A stretch of DNA of 10,998 nucleotides, taken from positions 17,224 through 28,221 of the forward strand of contig DCAF01000069.1 in NCBI GenBank assembly GCA_002311915.1. Direction: 5' to 3'. The DNA is from Sulfurovum sp. UBA1140. Lineage in GTDB: Bacteria > Campylobacterota > Campylobacteria > Campylobacterales > Sulfurovaceae. Made by a program: the position numbers and the translations under genes. The notes beneath the pieces were generated by a model, which saw only the letters and a program-made list of their open reading frames with translations, ran no database searches and was not told the DNA's origin. Every line of letters starts with the position of its first letter. Within the stretch, counting starts at the first letter, position 1. Of the stretch, positions 1 through 6,045 are shown in pieces.

Positions 1-29
1 ATGGACGAGGTATCCTTGGAGATATATAA
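1..29 (+). CDS. 3' end of an unidentified upstream gene (partial)
   Basis: The frame that starts at base 3 reads GRGILGDI and then stops with TAA at 27-29. That stop shares one base with the ATG of the next gene (TAATG), a typical translational-coupling junction that also occurs at 6043-6047 in this window. Only eight residues are visible, so no family can be named. The other two frames stay open across this point, so the existence of the gene rests mainly on the junction geometry. Confidence 0.4.
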
Positions 30-1312
30 TGAAAAAACAGACCGTTCACACCATGATAATGGGACTACTCACACTCTTTGCTGGTTACCTCTATCTTGTT
101 GCCGATACACCTCCTATTCAAAAAATTATTATTAAAGAGGATCCTCTTTTAGATATTGTTGTAGAGGAGAAAGAAGCACTCTCTTATCTTAATAAACTCC
201 GAACGAGCTCAGGGCTTATTCCGTTACATCTTAACCCCATACTTTCAACTGCTGCAAAAAATCATGCCAACTATTTAATAAAACATGGTCGAATTGGACA
301 CTATGAAGAGCAGAACAGAAGTGGTTTTACAGGGATGTATAGTTCTCATCGAAGTATTCATGCAGGGTATAAAACTCCCATGCTTATCGAAAATGTCTCT
401 AGTAATAATTTTAGTTATAAAAGCTCTGTTGATGGATTAATGGCAGCGATTTATCACCGTTTTGCATTTTTAGATTTTCATGTTGATGAGATTGGCATAG
501 GAGTAGCTCAACATCTAAAGCAGAGAGGTCAAACGGCTTTTGTTTATAATATGGGAAGTCATAAACTCAACACTCTTTGTCAAAATCAAGGTGAAATAAG
601 TTCAGGAGAACAGGTGCAAAATATCTGTTCAGATAAAAAAATGAGCATTGAAAAAGAGCTTTTTAACGAAGCCCTTCATGCCCATAGATATAAAAATTCG
701 CCTTTGGTTCTCTATCCGTATGAGGGGCAAAAAGATGTACCACCTGCATTTTTTGAAGAACTTCCAGACCCACTTCCTGATCATAGTGTTAGTGGTTTTC
801 CCATTAGTATTAGTTTTAATAAGGCTCGATTTAAGAGTATTAAGATGATTAGTTTTAAGATTTTTGATGAAAAAAAAGTTGAAATAACAGAAACCATCAG
901 TTATAATCATCAGACAGATTTGAATAAAAGACTTAAAAAATTTGAATTTGTACTCTTTCCACTTCAACGATTGGCATGGAATCATAACTATATGGTTAGG
1001 GCAATTTATGAAGCCAATGGGATACTCAAAAAAAAGATATGGCATTTTAAAACCAGAAATTTTACCACACCTGTTCATCATGTTACCCCCACTAAAAATA
1101 GTTTTCAAATAGAAGAAGGTCAACCAAATATATTCTATTTTCCTCCTCTTTCACAAAGAGATACCTTGGGTAATTTGCAATATCCTGCCAGTTTAGATAT
1201 TAGCTTTATTGATAAGAATACCATCAAGCTTATTGCCAATAACCCCCCTGTGAATAGGTTGATTTTAAGAGTGGGAAAACATACTTTAAATTTGAATATT
1301 AAGAAAAATTAG
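29..1312 (+). CDS. Exported CAP-domain (SCP/PR-1-like) protein
   Basis: This 427-residue protein has an N-terminal hydrophobic segment (residues about 9-25) that acts as a signal peptide or membrane anchor, so it should work outside the cytoplasm. Residues about 48-176 form a bacterial CAP domain. Visible hallmarks are the SSGLIPLHLNP stretch, NHANYL with His79, the GHYEE and GFTG motifs (His91, Glu93), the ENVSS motif with Glu121, and YHR with His143. The C-terminal half (from about 228, YPYEGQKDVPPAFFEE, then a beta-rich segment) looks like an Ig-like extracellular module. CAP proteins in bacteria are mostly uncharacterized; the enzymatic or binding role is unknown. GGAG at 18-21 lies 7 nt before the chosen ATG, which also overlaps the preceding stop. 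Two cysteines (184 and 200) could form a disulfide. No operon link to the sox genes is apparent, because a 418-bp gap follows. Confidence 0.82.
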   Translation: MKKQTVHTMIMGLLTLFAGYLYLVADTPPIQKIIIKEDPLLDIVVEEKEALSYLNKLRTSSGLIPLHLNPILSTAAKNHANYLIKHGRIGHYEEQNRSGFTGMYSSHRSIHAGYKTPMLIENVSSNNFSYKSSVDGLMAAIYHRFAFLDFHVDEIGIGVAQHLKQRGQTAFVYNMGSHKLNTLCQNQGEISSGEQVQNICSDKKMSIEKELFNEALHAHRYKNSPLVLYPYEGQKDVPPAFFEELPDPLPDHSVSGFPISISFNKARFKSIKMISFKIFDEKKVEITETISYNHQTDLNKRLKKFEFVLFPLQRLAWNHNYMVRAIYEANGILKKKIWHFKTRNFTTPVHHVTPTKNSFQIEEGQPNIFYFPPLSQRDTLGNLQYPASLDISFIDKNTIKLIANNPPVNRLILRVGKHTLNLNIKKN

Positions 1313-1491
1313 AAGAGAATAATCACTTTTTTTTACTGAATATTTACCGTTTAATTTGTTATATTTATTGTTTTTAAAGAAAAAAAATAGTCAAAAAACA
1401 GATGGTTAATGTTCTGAAGTGTTATTATTATAGTAATTTGATGTTTCATTTATACACAGTGACAACATAAGATATTTTTATAGTAAAAATC

Positions 1492-1519
1492 AATAATAGT
1501 CATGAAAATGATTGTTATT
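1492..1519 (+). terminator. Stem-loop with GAAA loop; possible terminator or Fur-like operator
   Basis: AATAATAGTCAT (1492-1503) pairs with ATGATTGTTATT (1508-1519) around a GAAA tetraloop. The stem is 12 bp including two G-U pairs. A run of seven T starts at 1524, four bases after the stem, which fits a weak intrinsic terminator for the CAP transcript. As DNA, the core TGAAAATGATTGTTA also resembles an imperfect Fur-box (TGATAATNATTATCA) at 11 of 14 defined positions. The two readings cannot be separated from sequence alone. Confidence 0.4.
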
Positions 1520-1646
1520 CACCTTTTTTTACCCTTTGAGAGCTTTTTTATGCAAAAAAGGTTATAACTATCTAAACTTTAACTTATATAGTCGAGATTA
1601 AACAACTTGCATAATAAAAATTTATAGTGATTGTTAATAGGATTAC

Positions 1647-1676
1647 TTGACTTTTAAAAATAGTTTTTATTATAAT
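1647..1676 (+). promoter_or_regulatory. Predicted sigma70 promoter of the soxCDYZ operon
   Basis: TTGACT (1647-1652) and a perfect TATAAT (1671-1676) are separated by 18 bp. The predicted transcript starts near 1683 and leaves a leader of about 48 nt before soxC. A small palindrome, TAAAAA-TAG-TTTTTA (1655-1669), fills most of the spacer. Campylobacterota promoters often lack a clear -35 box, so having both elements suggests a strong or factor-modulated promoter. Confidence 0.7.
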
Positions 1677-1688
1677 CAGCATGTTCCG

Positions 1689-1709
1689 TACTATTCGTAG
1701 TAAATACTA
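1689..1709 (+). promoter_or_regulatory. Alternating TACTA half-sites over the soxC transcript start (possible operator)
   Basis: TACTA (1689-1693), then TTCG, then TAGTA (1698-1702), then AA, then TACTA (1705-1709). Adjacent half-sites are inverted, so the middle one can pair with either neighbour. This sits about 6-26 nt downstream of the predicted start, where a repressor would block transcription. In RNA the first two arms form a 5-bp stem with a UUCG loop. No regulator gene is present nearby, so the binding protein is unknown. Confidence 0.4.
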
Positions 1710-1730
1710 AAATCTAACCAAGGAGGACAA

Positions 1731-3068
1731 ATGACTAAAATGACTAAAACTTCAGAGCAAGATTTGGATATTGTATCAGAGATGAACATGGCTCAATCAA
1801 GCAGAAGAAATTTTTTTAGAAAAGCTGCCGTCTATTCAGCCAGTGCTGTAGCTGCAACAAGTATCTTATCACCTGTTAAGCTAAGTGCCGAAGATGATTC
1901 AGCAATTATACATCATAAAAAATGGGGTACAACTCTAGGAGATCCTGTAACAAAAAACCATTATGGAATCCCTTCACCTTATGAGCACAATAATACTAGA
2001 AGAACCACTGCACTTCTTGCATCTGGAGATAACTATGCATCTATCTCAATGTGTCCAATTCATGAGCAAGAGGGAATCATTACTCCAAATGGTCTTTTCT
2101 TTAACCGTTCTCATGGTGGGGTTGCACATGTAGATCCTAAGGATTACAGATTGATGATTCATGGTCTTTTAGAGAAGCCACTACTATTAACACTTGATGA
2201 ACTTAAAAGATACCCAAGTGTTACTAGAATTCACTTTATTGAGTGTCCTGCTAATGGTGGTCCAGAGTGGAGAGGTCCTCAGTTTAATTCCATTCAGTTT
2301 GCCAAAGGTATGATGAGTAGTGCTGAATGGACAGGTGTTCTTATTAAAGATCTTATTGCCGATTTGGGTCTTAAGAAAGAGGCACTATGGATGTTGGCAG
2401 AGGGTTGTGATAACTCAGAGATGGGTAGAACAGTTCCTGTTGAAAAAGTGCTTGATGATGCGATGATTGTTTGGGCTCAAAATGGTGAAGCACTTAGACC
2501 AGAGCAGGGTTATCCTGTACGATTAATGCTTCCAGGTTGGGAAGGTAACTTACAAGTTAAGTGGTTAAAGAGACTTGAGTTCTCGAAAGAGCCATTCTAT
2601 GCAAAAGAAGAGACAGCTAAATATACTGTACTGACTCCAAGTGGGAAAGCAATTCAGCATTTCTATCCACTAGAAGTTAACTCTATTATTACATCACCAT
2701 GTCCAGAGAAACCATGGACAGACCTTAAAAAAGGTGATTTGGTTGAAATTCAAGGTTTAGCATGGAGTGGTCAAGGTACCATTAAGCATGTTGATATTAC
2801 CTTTGATGGTGGTGTTAATTGGAAAGAGGTAAGTCTTAAAGGGTTGGTTCTTCCAAAATCTTGGACAAGATTTAGTTATATGTATAGATATGAAGGTAAA
2901 CCACTTCTTCTTGCAAGTCGTGCTGTTGATGATAGTGGACACGTACAACCGACCATTGATCAAGAGACAGCAGTTGTGGGTGTAGAAGCTGTATATCACA
3001 GAAATTCCATTTGTACATGGGAAGTTACAGATAAAGGAGTGGTTAACAATGTTCATGTTAGATCATAA
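1731..3068 (+). CDS. soxC: SoxC, molybdenum subunit of sulfane dehydrogenase
   Basis: SoxC is the molybdopterin subunit of periplasmic SoxCD, which oxidizes the sulfane sulfur of cysteine-persulfide on SoxYZ and thereby raises the electron yield of thiosulfate oxidation. The 445-residue protein starts with a twin-arginine signal (SRRNFFRK, Arg25-Arg26, then a hydrophobic stretch to about residue 50), consistent with export after cofactor insertion. Residues about 100-290 are the sulfite-oxidase-type Mo domain. Cys172 in HFIECPANGG is the expected Mo ligand, and SSAEWTGV and the NLQVKWLKRLEF segment are family hallmarks. Residues about 300-435 are the Mo-co dimerization domain. AAGGAGG (1720-1726) precedes the ATG by 4 nt; an alternative Met4 at 1740 has 13-nt spacing. 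The start holds a 9-bp tandem repeat giving MTKMTK. The gene overlaps soxD by 20 nt. Confidence 0.93.
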   Translation: MTKMTKTSEQDLDIVSEMNMAQSSRRNFFRKAAVYSASAVAATSILSPVKLSAEDDSAIIHHKKWGTTLGDPVTKNHYGIPSPYEHNNTRRTTALLASGDNYASISMCPIHEQEGIITPNGLFFNRSHGGVAHVDPKDYRLMIHGLLEKPLLLTLDELKRYPSVTRIHFIECPANGGPEWRGPQFNSIQFAKGMMSSAEWTGVLIKDLIADLGLKKEALWMLAEGCDNSEMGRTVPVEKVLDDAMIVWAQNGEALRPEQGYPVRLMLPGWEGNLQVKWLKRLEFSKEPFYAKEETAKYTVLTPSGKAIQHFYPLEVNSIITSPCPEKPWTDLKKGDLVEIQGLAWSGQGTIKHVDITFDGGVNWKEVSLKGLVLPKSWTRFSYMYRYEGKPLLLASRAVDDSGHVQPTIDQETAVVGVEAVYHRNSICTWEVTDKGVVNNVHVRS

Positions 3069-4155
3069 AAAAATTATTTCAACGGCAATGATTGCTTCGG
3101 CTATCTTCTTTGGAACAGCACACGCAGGTGAACAAGCCATTGATGGTGGTGCTATTTATAAAGTAAAAGATGGCATGTATACTTCGTATGCTGTAAATAC
3201 ACAAGATAAAAAAGATTTTAAATATGGTAAAGTACCATCAAAAACAGAAATTGCTGCTTGGGACATAGATGTTATGCCTGATGGCACAGGTCTACCTGAA
3301 GGTAAAGGTTCTGTTGAGAGAGGTGATGAGCTTTATGAAGTAAAATGTGGAATGTGTCATGGTGACTTTGGCTCAGGTGGTCAAGGAAGTCGTAGTACCT
3401 ATCCAACGCTTTCAGTTGGTAGTGCGAGTACCGAGACGTTGACCAATCAAAGAAATGTACCAGATGCTGATGGACCAAAAAGAGCTATTGGTACGTATTG
3501 GCCACAAGCGAGTACACTATTTTGGTACATTCAATCGGGTATGCCTTTCCCTCATCCAAAAAGCTTGAGCAATGATGATACTTATGCCTTGGTTGCTTAT
3601 ATATTATCAATCAATGAAATTGAGATTGATGGTGAGACATTGGATGATGAGTATGTTCTTGATAGAGAGAAGTTCTTAAAGATTAAAATGCCAAACGTAG
3701 ATGGATTTATCCCCAACATAGATGGTCCAGAAGGTCCTGCTAATGTTAAAAAATTCTTGAATGATCCTAAAAACTATGGAAATGGTACACGTTGTATGAA
3801 AGACTGTATTGACCCTAAAGTTAATATTGTAAGAATTAAAGTAGAGATTAATGCATTTGAACCACCTATGTCAGTAGAGCGAACCATGAAAGAAGAGAAA
3901 GTTACTGGAAAAGTTCACCCTGGACAAAAACTATATGAAGCAAGTTGTTCTGTATGTCATGCAACCGATGCAATGGGTGCTCCAAATCTAGGAAACAAAG
4001 ATGCTTGGGCTAGTGTACTTGAAAAAGGTATAGATAAAGTTTATGCCAATGGTATTAATGGTATTAATGCAATGCCTCCAAAAGGTGGAGCAATAGATTT
4101 AACCGAAGCACAATTTAAGTCAGCTGTTGATTATATGATTAAGAACAGTAAATAA
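3049..4155 (+). CDS. soxD: SoxD, diheme c-type cytochrome subunit of sulfane dehydrogenase
   Basis: SoxD accepts electrons from the molybdenum centre of SoxC and passes them to the c-type cytochrome pool in the periplasm. A Sec signal peptide is visible (IISTAMIASAIFFGTAHA, cleavage near residue 26). The first heme site is CGMCH (Cys100, Cys103, His104) with Met165 in SGMPFPHP as probable axial ligand. The second is CSVCH (Cys300, Cys303, His304) with Met342 in NAMPPKGG as probable ligand. Length (368) and two-domain layout fit SoxD. An extra Cys pair, Cys249 and Cys253 (CMKDC), lies between the heme domains. AAAGGAG (3033-3039) lies inside soxC, 9 nt before the chosen ATG, and the 20-nt overlap implies coupled translation; Met3 at 3055 is an alternative start. 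The stop is followed by a strong hairpin before soxY. Confidence 0.92.
   Translation: MFMLDHKKIISTAMIASAIFFGTAHAGEQAIDGGAIYKVKDGMYTSYAVNTQDKKDFKYGKVPSKTEIAAWDIDVMPDGTGLPEGKGSVERGDELYEVKCGMCHGDFGSGGQGSRSTYPTLSVGSASTETLTNQRNVPDADGPKRAIGTYWPQASTLFWYIQSGMPFPHPKSLSNDDTYALVAYILSINEIEIDGETLDDEYVLDREKFLKIKMPNVDGFIPNIDGPEGPANVKKFLNDPKNYGNGTRCMKDCIDPKVNIVRIKVEINAFEPPMSVERTMKEEKVTGKVHPGQKLYEASCSVCHATDAMGAPNLGNKDAWASVLEKGIDKVYANGINGINAMPPKGGAIDLTEAQFKSAVDYMIKNSK
4048..4065 (+). repeat. Tandem 9-bp repeat in soxD (two units)
   Basis: AATGGTATT occurs twice in a row and encodes NGI-NGI directly before the AMPPKGG axial-methionine loop of the second heme domain. It is in frame and probably a local slippage duplication in a tolerant loop. 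Confidence 0.7.
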
Positions 4156-4172
4156 TTTTAACACAACAAATA

Positions 4173-4201
4173 CGACACAATTTTAAACTAGAATTGTGTC
4201 G
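4173..4201 (+). promoter_or_regulatory. Perfect 10-bp hairpin between soxD and soxY
   Basis: CGACACAATT (4173-4182) and AATTGTGTCG (4192-4201) are exact reverse complements around a 9-nt loop. No T-run follows (next bases are AAAATCATC), so it is not a standard intrinsic terminator. Its place inside a same-strand operon, ending 31 nt before the soxY ATG, suits an mRNA processing or stabilizing element that sets soxYZ apart from soxCD. A regulator-binding dyad is the other possibility. Confidence 0.6.
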
Positions 4202-4232
4202 AAAATCATCAAACACAAGAAAGGAATTTACG

Positions 4233-4682
4233 ATGAATAGAAGAAAATTTTTAGGTTTAGGTTTGGCTGCAGCGGTTTTAGTACCAGCAACCACACTGAA
4301 TGCTATTGACTTTAGAAAGACAAAGCCAGACACATGGACAGCAAAAGATGTTGAGTCAGGAATTGAGGCACTCTATGGTGCAAAACCAACAGCAAGTGAT
4401 GCTATTACTTTAAAGGCACCAAAAGTTGCCTCTAATGGTGGAGCTATTCCTGTTACGATTAGAACCAAGATAGAAGCAAAATCAGTTGCCATATTCCAAG
4501 ATGTAAATCCAGAGTCTGCTGTTGCAGTATTTACGGTGCCTGAAGGTGGTATCGTTGACTATAGTATAAAAATCAAAATGAAAGCAAGTGGTAAGATTAC
4601 CGTTGTCGTTGAAGATAAGGCAGGTAAATTACACTCTGTTGAAAAAGATTTAGAAGTTGCACTTGGTGGATGTGAAGGTTAA
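4233..4682 (+). CDS. soxY: SoxY, sulfur-carrier subunit (Tat-exported)
   Basis: SoxY is the covalent sulfur carrier of the Sox pathway. With SoxZ it holds the substrate on a C-terminal cysteine while SoxXA, SoxB and SoxCD act on it. The 149-residue protein begins MNRRKFLGLG, a twin-arginine signal, with the hydrophobic stretch running to about residue 22. The C-terminus is GGCEG with the carrier residue at Cys147; the classical ending is GGCGG, so the penultimate residue differs. The ATG at 4233 is chosen because AAGGAA (4221-4226) lies 6 nt upstream and the Tat motif directly follows. A TTG-started extension from 4194 would lie in the soxD-soxY hairpin and is rejected. The gene is followed after 38 nt by soxZ. 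Confidence 0.92.
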   Translation: MNRRKFLGLGLAAAVLVPATTLNAIDFRKTKPDTWTAKDVESGIEALYGAKPTASDAITLKAPKVASNGGAIPVTIRTKIEAKSVAIFQDVNPESAVAVFTVPEGGIVDYSIKIKMKASGKITVVVEDKAGKLHSVEKDLEVALGGCEG

Positions 4683-4720
4683 TAAAAACCTTTAAAATTG
4701 ATATAAAGAAAGGAATTACT

Positions 4721-5020
4721 ATGGGTAATATGAAAATTAAAGCAAAAGAAAAAGATGGTATTGTTAAAGCTAAAGTAATGGCTAAACATGAGATGTTGAC
4801 ATATAATGCAGCAAAGAAAAAAGGTAAAGAAGCCAACTTTATTACACATATGACGGGTAAAGTAAATGATAAAATTGTATATGAAATCTCTTCAAGTCAA
4901 TTTTTATCTAAAAATCCACTCTTTAAATTCCAATTTAAAGGGAAAGCTGGTGATGAACTTGAGATGACTTGGATAGACCTTAAAGGTGATACCAAGACTG
5001 AAAAGAAAAAAATCAAATAA
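4721..5020 (+). CDS. soxZ: SoxZ, partner of the SoxY sulfur carrier
   Basis: SoxZ forms a heterodimer with SoxY and presents the sulfur-bearing SoxY arm to the other Sox enzymes. The 99-residue length and the beta-sandwich sequence are typical: MKIKAKEKDGIVKAKVMAKHEM at the N-terminus (MGNM start), HMTGKVNDKIVYEI in the middle, and NPLFKFQFKGKAGDELEMTWIDLKGD near the end. It has no signal peptide and no cysteine, as expected for a subunit carried through the Tat system by SoxY. AAAGGA (4709-4714) lies 6 nt before the ATG. The 12-nt string AAGAAAGGAATT in front of this gene (4706-4717) also precedes soxY (4217-4228). Confidence 0.92.
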   Translation: MGNMKIKAKEKDGIVKAKVMAKHEMLTYNAAKKKGKEANFITHMTGKVNDKIVYEISSSQFLSKNPLFKFQFKGKAGDELEMTWIDLKGDTKTEKKKIK

Positions 5021-5024
5021 GTTT

Positions 5025-5044
5025 CGTGGGCAGAGATGCCCATG
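5025..5044 (+). other. Short GC-rich hairpin after soxZ
   Basis: CGTGGGC (5025-5031) pairs with GCCCATG (5038-5044) around AGAGAT. The stem is 7 bp including one G-U. It begins 5 nt after the soxZ stop and is unusually GC-rich for the region. No T-run follows directly, so it may act with the next hairpin as 3'-end or stability structure for soxYZ mRNA. Confidence 0.5.
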
Positions 5045-5050
5045 TGACAT

Positions 5051-5096
5051 AAATTATTGCAAAAATAGATAACGATATCTCTTTTTTCAATAATTT
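5051..5096 (+). terminator. 46-nt imperfect inverted repeat between soxZ and the MBL-fold gene
   Basis: Bases 5051-5071 and 5076-5096 are reverse complements at 19 of 21 positions, around a 4-nt loop ACGA. The mismatches are T5066/C5081 and C5060/T5087. The descending arm contains six T in a row (5082-5087). The repeat ends 2 nt before the AAGGA ribosome-binding site of the next gene. It could be an intrinsic terminator or attenuator that limits read-through from soxZ, or an operator for the downstream pair. Confidence 0.6.
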
Positions 5097-5112
5097 TCAA
5101 GGAAAAACAATT

Positions 5113-6045
5113 ATGCTTAAAAAACTATCCCTCTCTTTCGTTGCTCTGATTATTTTTAATACACCTATCTATGCTGAGACGTTTGATTATAAATTAGAGC
5201 CTAAAAAAGTGAGTGAGAATGTTTGGTGCTTTTTAGGGGTACTAGAAGGTCCATCTAAGACCAATGCAGGTGCGATGGTGAATAGTTGTTATGTTAAAAC
5301 GAGTGATAGTTTTGTACTTATAGATAGTGGTCCTTCGTATCAATATGCGTCTCAAGCCTATGAAGCAATGAGTAAAATTGCAAAACTGCCTGTTCATACG
5401 GTGATTACTACCCATGAACATGATGACCACTGGTTGGGGAACTCTTTTTATAAAGAGAAGTTTAATGCCAAAATTGTAGGACCTAAAACTATCAATGAGC
5501 ACTATAAAGATGGGGACAAGACCCGAATGTTTAATCTGCTTCCTGCCAATGCGATAAAAGATACCAAAATTATTAAAGTAGATATTACTCCTGATAAAAC
5601 GCTTAATATGACCATTGGTGGTGAAGACTTTGAGATGATTCCTATTGGAGAAAAAGCACATACCGACGAGGACTTTTTTATCTATATGCCCAAACGAAAG
5701 GTGCTTTTTGCAGGTGACCTTGCGATGAACGGCAGAATTACCTCGAATCGTCACGGTTCACTGTTGGGGCAACTGAAAGCCATTAAGATGATGAAGAGTA
5801 AAGATTATGAAGTTTTCGTTCCTGGGCATGGCTTAAATACCTCTAAAACAGGTATGGATGACGCAGAACAATACTTTACACTACTTTATGAGCGTATACT
5901 TAAAGCGCTTGAAGATGAAGTCGATACCGATGAGATTACATCAGTAATTACCATGGATGAGTTTAAAGATAGAGCAATGTTTAAAGCCCTTAATGCTAGA
6001 AATGTTTCAGAAGCATTTACAGAGATAGAGTTTAGCGAAGATTAA
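5113..6045 (+). CDS. Exported metallo-beta-lactamase-fold hydrolase, SoxH-like
   Basis: This 310-residue protein has a Sec signal peptide (residues 1-21, ending IYAET). It carries a complete MBL metal set: H-x-H-x-D-H at residues 101-106 (His101, His103, Asp105, His106), His183 in AHTDED, Asp202 in FAGDL and His239 in PGHG. Metal binding and hydrolase-type chemistry are therefore likely. Its position after soxZ and its periplasmic location match the SoxH-like zinc metallohydrolases found near sox clusters; the substrate of that group is not established, and thioester or persulfide cleavage on sulfur-carrying proteins is only a guess. AAGGA (5099-5103) lies 9 nt before the ATG. The stop overlaps the next start by one base (TAATG). 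The symbol soxH is not assigned because orthology cannot be tested here. Confidence 0.85.
   Translation: MLKKLSLSFVALIIFNTPIYAETFDYKLEPKKVSENVWCFLGVLEGPSKTNAGAMVNSCYVKTSDSFVLIDSGPSYQYASQAYEAMSKIAKLPVHTVITTHEHDDHWLGNSFYKEKFNAKIVGPKTINEHYKDGDKTRMFNLLPANAIKDTKIIKVDITPDKTLNMTIGGEDFEMIPIGEKAHTDEDFFIYMPKRKVLFAGDLAMNGRITSNRHGSLLGQLKAIKMMKSKDYEVFVPGHGLNTSKTGMDDAEQYFTLLYERILKALEDEVDTDEITSVITMDEFKDRAMFKALNARNVSEAFTEIEFSED

Larger units (their letters stand above)
1313..1730. other. 418-bp gene-free leader upstream of soxC
   Basis: No convincing gene lies here. The stretch is very AT-rich with many A and T runs. It holds a stem-loop at 1492-1519, short dyads at 1474-1490 and 1543-1560, a 10-bp inverted repeat (ATAATAAAAA at 1611-1620 and TTTTTATTAT at 1664-1673) flanking the soxC -35 box, the soxC promoter and a half-site array over the predicted transcript start. 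The presumed function is to end transcription of the CAP gene and to host regulation of the sox operon. Confidence 0.6.

Noticed and set aside
629..1123. A 164-codon minus-strand frame opposite the CAP gene.
   Set aside because: It is antisense to a well-supported CAP-family protein and its translation is low-complexity (Phe, Ile and Lys-rich) with no family features.
1502..1567. A 21-codon ORF (MKMIVIHLFLPF...) upstream of soxC that could be a leader peptide.
   Set aside because: It has no ribosome-binding site, lies inside the stem-loop and T-run, and precedes the mapped-looking soxC promoter.
1737..1748. Tandem ATGACTAAA at the soxC start as a possible second initiation site or slippage switch.
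   Set aside because: The repeat is in frame and only gives MTKMTK. AAGGAGG sits 4 nt from the first ATG and 13 nt from the second, so it changes little.
4194..4232. A 13-codon N-terminal extension of soxY from a TTG.
   Set aside because: It begins within the soxD-soxY hairpin, lacks a ribosome-binding site and would bury the twin-arginine motif behind an unrelated leader.
5242..5754. A 170-codon minus-strand frame opposite the MBL-fold gene.
   Set aside because: The plus frame carries every metal ligand of the MBL fold; the antisense translation shows no domain and is rich in residues typical of mirrored coding DNA.
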